A stretch of DNA of 36,596 nucleotides from assembly GCA_029975765.1 (NCBI GenBank), contig JARKOK010000083.1, positions 1 through 36,596 of the forward strand, read 5' to 3'. Both the position numbers and the translations under genes were made by a program. The notes under the pieces were generated by a model, which saw nothing but the letters and a program-made list of their open reading frames with translations, did no database searches and was not told the origin of the DNA. This stretch comes from Aggregatilineales bacterium (GTDB taxonomy: Bacteria; Chloroflexota; Anaerolineae; Aggregatilineales; Phototrophicaceae). This document shows, in pieces, positions 1-6,852 of this stretch (its first letter is position 1; every line of letters starts with the position of its first letter).

Positions 1-4
1 CGTA

Positions 5-24
5 GGGCGCACCAACGTGCGCCC
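5..24. repeat. Short GC-rich palindrome at window edge
   Basis: Perfect inverted repeat GGGCGCAC-CAAC-GTGCGCCC, 8-bp arms with a 4-nt loop. It lies just downstream of the stop codon of the small minus-strand gene, so it could act as its terminator, although there is no T-run. It resembles in style the other GC-rich palindromes of this window (20521-20547, 31900-31927). Function is not known. Confidence 0.5.
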
Positions 25-48
25 ACCTGTCCCCCTTGCGTCTGCGCC

Positions 49-234
49 TTACGTCAGGCTGCCGATCAGCCACACGATTCCCGCCGTAACCAGCAGGACG
101 GCGGTGCTCATCGGCGCGAATGAGCACACGGCGCGATACCCGAGACTGGATTTTTTGGGGGCGCTGCGGCGTGGCAGCACGGTGATGATCGCGGCCAAAG
201 CGAACATAACAGCAACGATTGTGGCGATGCTCAT
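49..234 (-). CDS. Small two-helix membrane protein, hypothetical
   Basis: A 61-residue protein of unrecognised family. The sequence shows two hydrophobic stretches, roughly residues 3-18 (IATIVAVMFALAAIITV) and 43-58, separated by a basic, serine-containing segment, so it is probably a small integral membrane protein. The ATG is preceded by AAAGAGGAAA at a good ribosome-binding distance on the minus strand, which is the main reason for preferring this ORF over the overlapping 87-codon plus-strand ORF, which has no clear Shine-Dalgarno sequence. The 280 bases between it and the next gene hold only the operator/promoter region described separately. No function can be assigned. Confidence 0.5.
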   Translation of the reverse strand: MSIATIVAVMFALAAIITVLPRRSAPKKSSLGYRAVCSFAPMSTAVLLVTAGIVWLIGSLT

Positions 235-455
235 GGTGATTTTCCTCTTTCTGCGGTTATCCCCGGCAGTGGGTGCCTGAGCGCGGGATTGGTCGCCTGT
301 CAGCCGATGCAGGCTTTTCCCGGCGAGTTGTGTCTGTTTCTAATACGCATCGTGAACGACAAAGTTGCACAGTCAGCCCGGATAAGAGGGTTCTCGAACG
401 GATTAATTACTGATGCCCCGAAAGACCTTGTTCCCAATCTCTCAGGGAAACCCTC

Positions 456-497
456 TTGACAAACTAATGTAATTAGTTTATAGTCTAATTGTGTTAG
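456..497 (+). promoter_or_regulatory. Sigma-70 promoter overlapped by two tandem TetR-type operator repeats
   Basis: TTGACA (456-461) and TATAGT (479-484) are separated by 17 nt, close to the ideal sigma-70 promoter. The spacer contains the perfect palindrome AAACTAAT-GTA-ATTAGTTT (461-479). A second, nearly perfect copy of its core, CTAATTGTGTTAG (485-497), starts exactly 21 bp after the first core CTAATGTAATTAG (464-476), i.e. two helical turns away. Placement over the -10 region and transcription start indicates repression, and the TetR-type regulator encoded by the second gene of the transcript is the obvious candidate ligand. The repressor assignment is inference. Confidence 0.75.
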
Positions 498-514
498 TTT
501 TGAGGAGTAAAACC

Positions 515-1243
515 ATGCGCGTCCAGACTCACGGGAACAACCTTATCCAGCTCACCCGCTATACTGCCTTCAACTGCTTTCTCGTTCGTGAAGCTGACGG
601 TTTCACATTGGTAGATACCGGTATGGGCGGATCGGAACACGCCATTATCCAGGCGGCTCGTAAGCTTGGCGCGCCGATCCGACGTATCCTCCTGACACAT
701 GCCCATGTGGATCATGTGGGATCACTTGACGCGCTGCACGCCTTGCTGCCGGATGCTGAAGTAGCCATCTCCACCCGCGATGCTCGCTTTCTGACCGGCG
801 ACCGCAGCCTGGATCACGATGAGCCGCAGACCCCTTTACGCGGCGGTTATCCGGTATGCACCACGCAGCCAACCCGCCTGCTCGCCGCAGGGGATCGAAT
901 TGGCTCGCTGGAAGTCATCGCCAGTCCCGGCCACACACCCGGCCATCTCAGCTTTTTCGATCACCGTGATGGTACGCTGATTGCCGGCGACGCCTTCAGC
1001 ACGAAAGCGGGCATTTCGACAGGTGGCACGCTGCGGCGGCTGTTCCCCTTCCCCGCTATGGCAACCTGGAACAAACCGCTAGCAATCGCCAGCGCCGAAG
1101 CACTGCGGAACTGGCAGCCGGCGCGGTTAGCCGTAGGTCATGGAGCGGTTCTGGACAATCCGGCAGCGGCTATGGAACGTGCGATTGCCGAAGCTCGACG
1201 CCATATCAAAAGCAGCGATTATGCCCCCCAGAAAGCATATTGA
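515..1243 (+). CDS. Metallo-beta-lactamase-fold hydrolase
   Basis: A 242-residue MBL-fold metal-dependent hydrolase. The zinc-binding signature THAHVDH (H62, H64, D66, H67) is intact, followed by SPGHTPGH, IAGDAFS (bridging Asp) and a C-terminal GHG histidine, the usual order for glyoxalase II/lactonase-like members. There is no signal peptide, so it should be cytoplasmic. The tracked GTG start at 491 lies inside an operator repeat; the ATG at 515 is preceded by GAGGAG seven bases away and is preferred. It overlaps the TetR gene by 23 nt, so the two are co-transcribed and probably translationally coupled. This suggests that the regulator senses the hydrolase's substrate or a related compound. 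Substrate unknown; lactone, thioester or phosphodiester hydrolysis are all possible for the family. Confidence 0.85.
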   Translation: MRVQTHGNNLIQLTRYTAFNCFLVREADGFTLVDTGMGGSEHAIIQAARKLGAPIRRILLTHAHVDHVGSLDALHALLPDAEVAISTRDARFLTGDRSLDHDEPQTPLRGGYPVCTTQPTRLLAAGDRIGSLEVIASPGHTPGHLSFFDHRDGTLIAGDAFSTKAGISTGGTLRRLFPFPAMATWNKPLAIASAEALRNWQPARLAVGHGAVLDNPAAAMERAIAEARRHIKSSDYAPQKAY

Positions 1244-1802
1244 CCGGCAGCGGGTGCTGGAAGTGAGTATTGCCCTGGCCGATGCTCACGGCTTTGAAGC
1301 TGTGACATTGGCCGGGGTAGCCGATCAGCTTGGCATCCGCATTCCCTCTCTGTACAACCACATCTCCGGCCTGCCTGGCCTCCGGCACGATATGACCCTG
1401 TGGGGGCTGAGCCAGCTTGCCGAATGTCTGCGGCGCGCGGCAGTCGGCAAAGCCGGTGAAACCGGAATCATCAGCCTGGCACATGCCTATCGGGCGTTTG
1501 CCCAGTCGCATCCCGGCATCTACAGCGCCACCCTGCGCGCAGCCACACCTGACGAACCCGATCTGGCTGCCGCCGGACAGGAAGTGCTGGATGTCGTGCT
1601 GGCAGTGTTGCAGCCGTATGGCTTCAGTCCCGATGATACGCTGCATATCGTGCGCAGCCTGCGGAGTCTGCTGCATGGCTTTGTTGATCTGGAGATTGCC
1701 GGCGGTTTCGGGCTGGCGCTGGATCGAGATGAGAGTTTTCAGCGGCTAATCCGGCTGTTTATACACGGACTGAGCGCGAACTACCCTCCTGCTTCCCCCT
1801 GA
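1221..1802 (+). CDS. TetR/AcrR-family transcriptional regulator
   Basis: A 193-residue regulator. The N-terminal helix-turn-helix is visible at about residues 12-55 (VTLAGVADQLGIRIPSLYNH), followed by a helical C-terminal region resembling the WHG/TetR_C_33 ligand-binding type (LRSLLHGFVDLE). The tracked start at 1140 is within the hydrolase gene; the ATG at 1221 gives the normal N-terminus MPPRKHIDRQ and is used here. It is the second gene of a two-gene operon whose promoter carries tandem palindromes, so autorepression together with the hydrolase is likely. The effector cannot be deduced. Confidence 0.88.
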   Translation: MPPRKHIDRQRVLEVSIALADAHGFEAVTLAGVADQLGIRIPSLYNHISGLPGLRHDMTLWGLSQLAECLRRAAVGKAGETGIISLAHAYRAFAQSHPGIYSATLRAATPDEPDLAAAGQEVLDVVLAVLQPYGFSPDDTLHIVRSLRSLLHGFVDLEIAGGFGLALDRDESFQRLIRLFIHGLSANYPPASP

Positions 1803-1911
1803 AGCCCGCGCCGGCTGAAGTCGGTGATCCGGACCTTTCGCCCAATTTCGTTGCATTTTCTGTTAAGCGCGGTACCGGGCATCAAGGTTGGGAGTCCGGT
1901 CAGAATCTGAC

Positions 1912-1940
1912 GCAGGGGAGGGTTTCAGACCCTCCCCTGC
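1912..1940. terminator. Hairpin between convergent genes
   Basis: Perfect 12-bp inverted repeat GCAGGGGAGGGT-TTCAG-ACCCTCCCCTGC with a 5-nt loop, between the convergent TetR and binding-protein genes. On the plus strand it is followed by a short TGTTT; there is no strong U-tract on either strand. It probably terminates or protects both transcripts. Confidence 0.65.
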
Positions 1941-1948
1941 TGTTTACC

Positions 1949-3553
1949 TTATTGTGAGTAGTAGATACGTGCCGGGTACTTAATGCCGGTCAGGAATGTG
2001 CCGTTAATCTCAGCCGCTTCCAGGTTCAGATCGGAGCGATAGACGTAAACACCGATAGGCTGGAAGATCGGGATCATCGGCAGGTCTTGCCAGAGCAGGG
2101 CATCCGCTTCGCGGTAGATGGCATACCGCGCGTCGGGATCGGTTTCGGTACGCCCCTGCTGGAACAGGTCAATCACCGCCTGATTGTTGTAGGCGAAGAA
2201 ACCGGTTTCACTGGCGAGATAGTTACGATAGTGATCCGGTTCCGGCCCGAACAAGCCCCAGCCGCCCAGGAACGCATCATAGGGTTTCTCGACCGAGCTG
2301 TTCTCGTACAGTTCTTCGTTGATGATGGCCGTGTCCAGCGGTGTCAGATCAACCTTCACGCCGAGTGCCTGCCAGTTGTCATACACAATCGGCGCGATGC
2401 CCTGCATGAGCGACCACGAACCCAGATAAATGACCCGCAGTGACAGTTCCGTCCCATCTTTATCCAGGATGCCGTTGCCATCGCTGTCAGTCCAACCGGC
2501 TTCAGCCAGCAGTTGTTTGGCTTCATCGGGGTTGAAAGGATACTGGGTATTGCGCCCCGCCTCATAGACGAAGACTGACTTGTTGAACACCGAGTCGGCC
2601 AGAACGCCGTTGCCGGCAGCCACCGCGTCAATGACCGCCTGGCGATTCAGGCCGATAGCTAAGGCACGACGAACCGCCGGATCGCTGACCGGCGCGCTTT
2701 GTACGTTGAAACCAACATACCGCATCAGATCACGCGGCGCCTTGGTAATGGCAAAATTGGGATTATCCTGGAACGGCGTCAGGTCTGCCCCGTCAATCCG
2801 GGCAAAATCAACCTCACCGGCCAGCAGGGCATTCGCCACGTTATTCACACCCTCGACGAAGCGCACGACGATGCGGTCAATGCAGGGCGCGCCGCGCCAG
2901 TAATCAGGGTTGGCTTCCAGAATGACGTTTTCGCCCGTATTCCAGGCGGCAAACTTGAACGGCCCGGTGGTGATGGGCGCGGTGTTATAGGGAGCATCAA
3001 TCATGTTCAGGCTGTCAAAAACATGCGCGGGAACAATCGGGATGCCCAGCGCCGTCAGAACCGTCGCGTCGGGCTGCTTGAGAATAACCTTGAAGGTATG
3101 GTCATCCACCACTTCAAACTGGAAGGGTTCGCCATTTTGCAGCAGATTGGATCGCCAGTCAATCGCGTTTTCTTCCAGCAGCACGGCGTTATAGGTGAAC
3201 AGAACATCTTCGGCAGTAAAGGGTTCACCATCATGCCACTTTACCCCCTGCCGCAAATTGAAGGTATATTCCAGGTTATCGTCGGACACCGTCCAGCTTT
3301 CGGCCAGCGCGGGTTCGATCTCATCACCCCAGTTTTCGCCGCCCAGAATCAGGGGTTCGGCCATAAAAGTGACAACTGATAGACTGTCGCCATCGTTGGC
3401 GTACAGGCCGCTCAGCGTGCGCGGGTCAGCATTCGACGTGACGACCATCGTCCCGCCGGTTTGCGGGCAGGTGAAAGTGTCATCCTGAGCTACGGTCACG
3501 GTTGCCGCTGTCAGCAGCAGCAGGCAGATTAGCAATAAACGCAGGTGTTTCAT
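1949..3553 (-). CDS. Peptide/oligopeptide ABC transporter substrate-binding protein (SBP family 5)
   Basis: A 534-residue extracellular binding protein of the DppA/OppA cluster. It begins with a clear signal peptide (MKHLRLLLICLLLL followed by AQ), then shows hallmarks of the family: AESWTVSDDNLEYTFNLR, VKWHDGEPFTAEDVLFTYNAV and a C-terminal PMIPIFQPIGVYVY. The tracked start is a GTG one codon upstream; the ATG at 3553 with AGGAAA upstream is preferred. It follows two permease genes on the same strand after a 136-nt gap, which may allow extra expression of the binding protein. The ligand could be a peptide, nickel chelate or oligosaccharide; sequence alone does not decide. No ATPase subunit is encoded here. 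Confidence 0.9.
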   Translation of the reverse strand: MKHLRLLLICLLLLTAATVTVAQDDTFTCPQTGGTMVVTSNADPRTLSGLYANDGDSLSVVTFMAEPLILGGENWGDEIEPALAESWTVSDDNLEYTFNLRQGVKWHDGEPFTAEDVLFTYNAVLLEENAIDWRSNLLQNGEPFQFEVVDDHTFKVILKQPDATVLTALGIPIVPAHVFDSLNMIDAPYNTAPITTGPFKFAAWNTGENVILEANPDYWRGAPCIDRIVVRFVEGVNNVANALLAGEVDFARIDGADLTPFQDNPNFAITKAPRDLMRYVGFNVQSAPVSDPAVRRALAIGLNRQAVIDAVAAGNGVLADSVFNKSVFVYEAGRNTQYPFNPDEAKQLLAEAGWTDSDGNGILDKDGTELSLRVIYLGSWSLMQGIAPIVYDNWQALGVKVDLTPLDTAIINEELYENSSVEKPYDAFLGGWGLFGPEPDHYRNYLASETGFFAYNNQAVIDLFQQGRTETDPDARYAIYREADALLWQDLPMIPIFQPIGVYVYRSDLNLEAAEINGTFLTGIKYPARIYYSQ

Positions 3554-3689
3554 CACAGGTTTCCTCGTAGAGCTAAAAATAAAATGGTAGCGGCGATAAG
3601 ATGAGATGAAGCGTCAGTGACACCCATCTCCTGAGACAAGGGAGGTTAACGTTTAGTCACAACACAACATCGGACATCTCCAATCTGTC

Positions 3690-4571
3690 TTAACGGCGCG
3701 TGCGCGGATCAAGCGCATCCCGCAAGCCATCGCCCACAAAATTGAACGACAGCACAATCAATGAGATCGTCAGGCCGGGCACGACCCACATCCACCAGGC
3801 GGTGCGTACCCACTGCTGCGCCTCTTGCAGCATATTACCAAGGCTGGCATTGGGGGGCGGCACGCCCAACCCCAGGAAACTTAAAGCCGATTCGGTCAGG
3901 ATCGCGTTCGGAATTGCCAGCGTGGTAGCGACCACAATCGCCGAGAGGGTATTAGGCAGCAGATACATACCCATCAGGCGCAGATGGGATGCGCCAATCG
4001 CCTGCGCCGCGATCACAAATTCCTGCTGCTTCAGGGACAGAATTTGCGCGCGTACCAGACGCGCGACCGTCATCCAGTTGAGTACGCCAATCGCCACGAT
4101 CAGCGCGGGTAGCGAACCACCCAGAATACCGGCCACGATCAGCAGCAGCATAAACGCAGGCACCGCCAGAAAAACATCGGTGATCCGCATCAGCAGATTA
4201 TCGAGCCAACCGCCCACATAACCGGCCAGCGTGCCAACCGTCACGCCGATAATGAGTTGAAACAGTACGGCTGTCACGCCGACAAATAACGAAATCCGCA
4301 GGCTGCTGATTGTACGCGACAGATAATCCCGTCCATAATTGTCGGTGCCGAACGCATACAGCGTCGAGGGTGGCTGCGGCCTGCCCCCGGCATAGTCGGT
4401 ATTGGTCGCGTTGGGGTCATACGGCATAACCTGGGCTGCGAAGATCGCTGTCAGGCTGAATATGAGCAGCAGCCCCAGGCTCAAAATTGCCAGTTTATGC
4501 CGCCGGAAGGTGCGCCAGATGAGCGCGCGATACCCCGGTCGGGTTTCCAGTGAAGCGAATTTAGTGGTCAT
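3690..4571 (-). CDS. ABC transporter permease, DppC/OppC type
   Basis: A 293-residue inner-membrane permease with an N-terminal helix (HKLAILSLGLLLIFSL) followed by five further hydrophobic segments, and the cytoplasmic EAA-like loop that contacts the ATPase (EFVIAAQAIGASHLRLMGMY). YAFGTDNYGRD is typical of the DppC subgroup. The tracked start lies 20 codons upstream inside dppB-like sequence; the ATG at 4571 gives MTTKFASLETRPGYRA and overlaps the end of the partner permease gene by 11 nt, a standard coupling arrangement. It forms a heterodimer with the upstream DppB-type protein. Confidence 0.9.
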   Translation of the reverse strand: MTTKFASLETRPGYRALIWRTFRRHKLAILSLGLLLIFSLTAIFAAQVMPYDPNATNTDYAGGRPQPPSTLYAFGTDNYGRDYLSRTISSLRISLFVGVTAVLFQLIIGVTVGTLAGYVGGWLDNLLMRITDVFLAVPAFMLLLIVAGILGGSLPALIVAIGVLNWMTVARLVRAQILSLKQQEFVIAAQAIGASHLRLMGMYLLPNTLSAIVVATTLAIPNAILTESALSFLGLGVPPPNASLGNMLQEAQQWVRTAWWMWVVPGLTISLIVLSFNFVGDGLRDALDPRTRR

Positions 4572-5532
4572 AACGAATCCGAGGGTCGGCCCAGGCATAC
4601 GCAATATCAGCCAGCAGGTTGCCAAACACAATCAGCAGAGCGGATAACATCGTAACGGCCATGATGACCGGATAATCGCGCCCGGAGACAGCCGTCACCC
4701 CCAACCGGCCAATCCCCGGCCAGCTAAAAATCGTCTCCGTGATATAGGCTCCCGTTACGATATTCGGTACGGAAATGCCCACCAGCGTAATCATGGGAAT
4801 CAAGGCATTTCGTAAGGCATGAACGAGCATAATCCGCCGCCGCTTAAGCCCTTTGCCATGCGCGGTGCGCATGTAGTCCTCATTCAGCACATCCAGCAGC
4901 GCCGAACGTTGATAACGTGACAGTGAGGCAATCTGCGCCAGGCTCAGCACGATGGTGGGTAAGATCATGTGATGCGCTACATCCAGAAAAGCGGCAAAAC
5001 CCTCGTAGGTCTCGCGCACCGACGTCATGCCAGACGCAGGAAACCAGCCCAGTTGAATGGCAAACACCTGCAATAACAGCAGCGCCGACCAGAAAACCGG
5101 AATGGAAATACCAACGAGCGCCAGCGTGCTGACGACATAATCCAGCAGCGTATAACGGTACAGCGCCGAAATCACACCGATTGGCACCGCCAGCACCAGC
5201 GCCAGAATCAGGGCGCTGCCGCTGAGCAGCAGCGTATTGGGCAGGCGGTCGCCTACTTCCAGACTCACCGGGCGGCGCGTCCGCATCGAATAACCCAGAT
5301 CGCCGCTTAAGGTGCGTGTCAGCCAGCCCACATACCGCACATAGACCGGTTGATCCAACCCCAGACTGGTACGAACCTGCTCAATGTAGGCCGGGTCAGT
5401 CCCGCGTTCCGGGTCAATGTACATTTGCGCAGCATCTCCCGGCGCAATCTCAACGATACCGAACGTCAGCACCGAGATAATCAAAAGCAGCGGGATGGCC
5501 TGCACCATGCGCCGTAACACATACTGTCGCAT
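4561..5532 (-). CDS. ABC transporter permease, DppB/OppB type
   Basis: A 323-residue membrane permease, first gene of the importer operon. The N-terminus MRQYVLRRMVQAIPLLLIISVLTFGI and the motif APGDAA are typical of DppB; the ATPase-contacting loop is DYMRTAHGKGLKRRRIMLVH. The tracked start 39 codons further upstream runs through the leader and the terminator hairpin and is rejected; the ATG at 5532 has AGGAAG about 12 nt upstream, slightly long. Expression is probably controlled by the attenuator-like hairpin in its leader. Confidence 0.9.
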   Translation of the reverse strand: MRQYVLRRMVQAIPLLLIISVLTFGIVEIAPGDAAQMYIDPERGTDPAYIEQVRTSLGLDQPVYVRYVGWLTRTLSGDLGYSMRTRRPVSLEVGDRLPNTLLLSGSALILALVLAVPIGVISALYRYTLLDYVVSTLALVGISIPVFWSALLLLQVFAIQLGWFPASGMTSVRETYEGFAAFLDVAHHMILPTIVLSLAQIASLSRYQRSALLDVLNEDYMRTAHGKGLKRRRIMLVHALRNALIPMITLVGISVPNIVTGAYITETIFSWPGIGRLGVTAVSGRDYPVIMAVTMLSALLIVFGNLLADIAYAWADPRIRYDH

Positions 5533-5567
5533 AATCGCGTATGACTTCCTACCAGGCAGAACAACAT

Positions 5568-5590
5568 AAAAAATGCCCTGTAACCAGGGC
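5568..5590 (-). terminator. Intrinsic terminator in the dppB-type leader (attenuator candidate)
   Basis: Read on the minus strand: GCCCTG-GTTA-CAGGGC followed by ATTTTTT, a compact rho-independent terminator. It lies 36 nt upstream of the dppB-type start codon and downstream of the promoter at 5724-5753. No minus-strand gene precedes it, so it is best explained as a leader attenuator. The leader also holds a CCGCCA/TGGCGG hairpin. I do not recognise a known riboswitch or T-box class. Confidence 0.7.
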
Positions 5591-5667
5591 TGAATCTCAT
5601 GAAACCAGCAGCGGCTTACCCCGGTTATGTCGTCTGATAGAATTTCCAACCGCAGGATTTAAGGGTG

Positions 5668-5695
5668 TTGCCGGATACCAGCATTTTGATAAAAT
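5668..5695 (+). promoter_or_regulatory. Possible promoter of the DUF1684 gene
   Basis: TTGCCG (5668-5673) and TAAAAT (5690-5695) with a 16-nt spacer, about 80 nt upstream of the DUF1684 start. The -10 is good and the -35 moderate. It lies inside the divergent dppB-type leader, so the two transcription units overlap in opposite directions. Confidence 0.35.
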
Positions 5696-5723
5696 TCCGC
5701 CACGTCTGCATCCATGTTGGCGG

Positions 5724-5753
5724 AGTATAGCAACGCCAGCCATGAGATGTCAA
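5724..5753 (-). promoter_or_regulatory. Sigma-70 promoter of the peptide importer operon
   Basis: On the minus strand TTGACA (5753-5748) and TATACT (5729-5724) are separated by 18 nt, a strong consensus-like promoter. Transcription would start near 5717 and give a leader of about 185 nt before the dppB-type ATG, containing the intrinsic terminator at 5568-5590. Confidence 0.65.
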
Positions 5754-5775
5754 AAAAAGAGGAGCCATTGGACTG

Positions 5776-6621
5776 ATGCTGGCAGCGGCGGATCATGACT
5801 ACATTGCAGACATCCTGGCGTGGCGACAAACAGAAGAAGATCGCCTGCGGGCCGAGGACGGCTGGCTTACGGTCGTCGGGTTGGAATGGATGCATGAAGG
5901 GGGAAATACAGTTGGCAGCGCCGCCGACCGTGATGTTGTCCTGCCAGTGCCGGATTTACCTGATCAAGTAGGCATAATCCATCTGGACAATGGTCATGTC
6001 ACGCTCGACGTGAGCACCGATGTACCCGTATTGGTGGATGGAGTCCCGGTTAAGCAGGCGGTGCTGCACGTTCAGCAGCCCAAAACGCCACCATCATATG
6101 TCAAAATCGGCTCAGTGACCTTTTTTGTCATCCAGCGCGGCGAGCGTTATGCTGTTCGTATCCGTGACGCCAACAGCGTCGCCCGCCGCACCTTTGGTGG
6201 ACGCTGCTGGTTTCCCGTTGACCCGGCTTATCGGGTAACGGCCCGGTTCACCGCGCACACCTCGGAACGTACCCTGGAGGTTGAGACTCCGCTGGGTACG
6301 CGGGTACAGCTTGTCAGTCCCGGAATGCTGGATTTTGAACTAAGGGGACAATCCCTGCGCGTTGACGCCTTCTGGGATGGCGACACCGAACACGGCCAGC
6401 AGTTGTGGCTGATCTTCCGGGATGCCACCAGCGGCCTTTCCACCTATGGCGCATCACGCTTTCTGAAAATCCCTCTGTTTGCTGACGGCACAGCCCTGAT
6501 AGATTTCAACCGTGCTTATCATCCACCCTGCGCTTTCACCCATTACGCCACCTGCCCCCTGCCCCCCCGCCAGAATATACTTCCTCTGGCCGTTGAGGCC
6601 GGTGAAAGGCTGCCTTCTTAA
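5776..6621 (+). CDS. DUF1684 domain protein
   Basis: A 281-residue protein that covers a complete DUF1684 domain. Family hallmarks seen: WRQTEEDRLRAEDGWLTVVGLEW at the N-terminus, the central CWFPVDPAYRVTARF segment, SGLSTYGASRFLKIP, and the highly characteristic C-terminal block DFNRAYHPPCAFTHYATCPL with PPRQN and a final EAGERLPS. The family is widespread and its biochemical role is undefined. No signal peptide is evident. The ATG at 5776 follows GAGGAG by 11 nt. It is transcribed divergently from the peptide importer and is followed, 231 nt later, by the PLP decarboxylase on the same strand; that gap shows no terminator, so co-transcription is possible but unproven. Confidence 0.9.
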   Translation: MLAAADHDYIADILAWRQTEEDRLRAEDGWLTVVGLEWMHEGGNTVGSAADRDVVLPVPDLPDQVGIIHLDNGHVTLDVSTDVPVLVDGVPVKQAVLHVQQPKTPPSYVKIGSVTFFVIQRGERYAVRIRDANSVARRTFGGRCWFPVDPAYRVTARFTAHTSERTLEVETPLGTRVQLVSPGMLDFELRGQSLRVDAFWDGDTEHGQQLWLIFRDATSGLSTYGASRFLKIPLFADGTALIDFNRAYHPPCAFTHYATCPLPPRQNILPLAVEAGERLPS

Positions 6622-6852
6622 CCCGCTGTACTCCACATACTGCCTCACCTGATATGATCATGATTGACAGGATAAACGGGGCTGGTGCATTTACGAAATT
6701 TATGCGACACTGAACTCTTTGTTCTGCCGAAGTGTGTGTTGTAATGTAACTCCGGTCGAATGCGTCGCTCAGGCGCATCCGGTCAACCGCTGAATAACGT
6801 TATAAACCTCTGGTTGATTGTGGCGCTCGTATAGTATTCAGGAGGCAGACTG

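Noticed and set aside
17-280. 87-codon plus-strand ORF at the left edge
   Set aside because: No ribosome-binding site and no coherent domain; the opposite-strand 61-codon ORF has a good Shine-Dalgarno and a membrane-protein pattern.
2699-3379. 226-codon plus-strand ORF inside the peptide-binding-protein gene
   Set aside because: It is the antisense shadow of a clear SBP family 5 gene; long antisense ORFs are expected in GC-rich DNA. The same applies to the long plus-strand ORFs at 13301, 15070, 16535, 17867 and 20440.
5659-5895. 78-codon minus-strand ORF over the DUF1684 start
   Set aside because: It spans a strong promoter and overlaps the DUF1684 gene; only its last 18 codons could be a leader peptide.
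6664-6692. Promoter for the PLP decarboxylase starting with TTGACA at 6664
   Set aside because: No acceptable -10 box is found 16-18 nt downstream; the TATAGT near 6830 in turn lacks a -35. The 6622-6852 gap therefore holds no promoter I can support.
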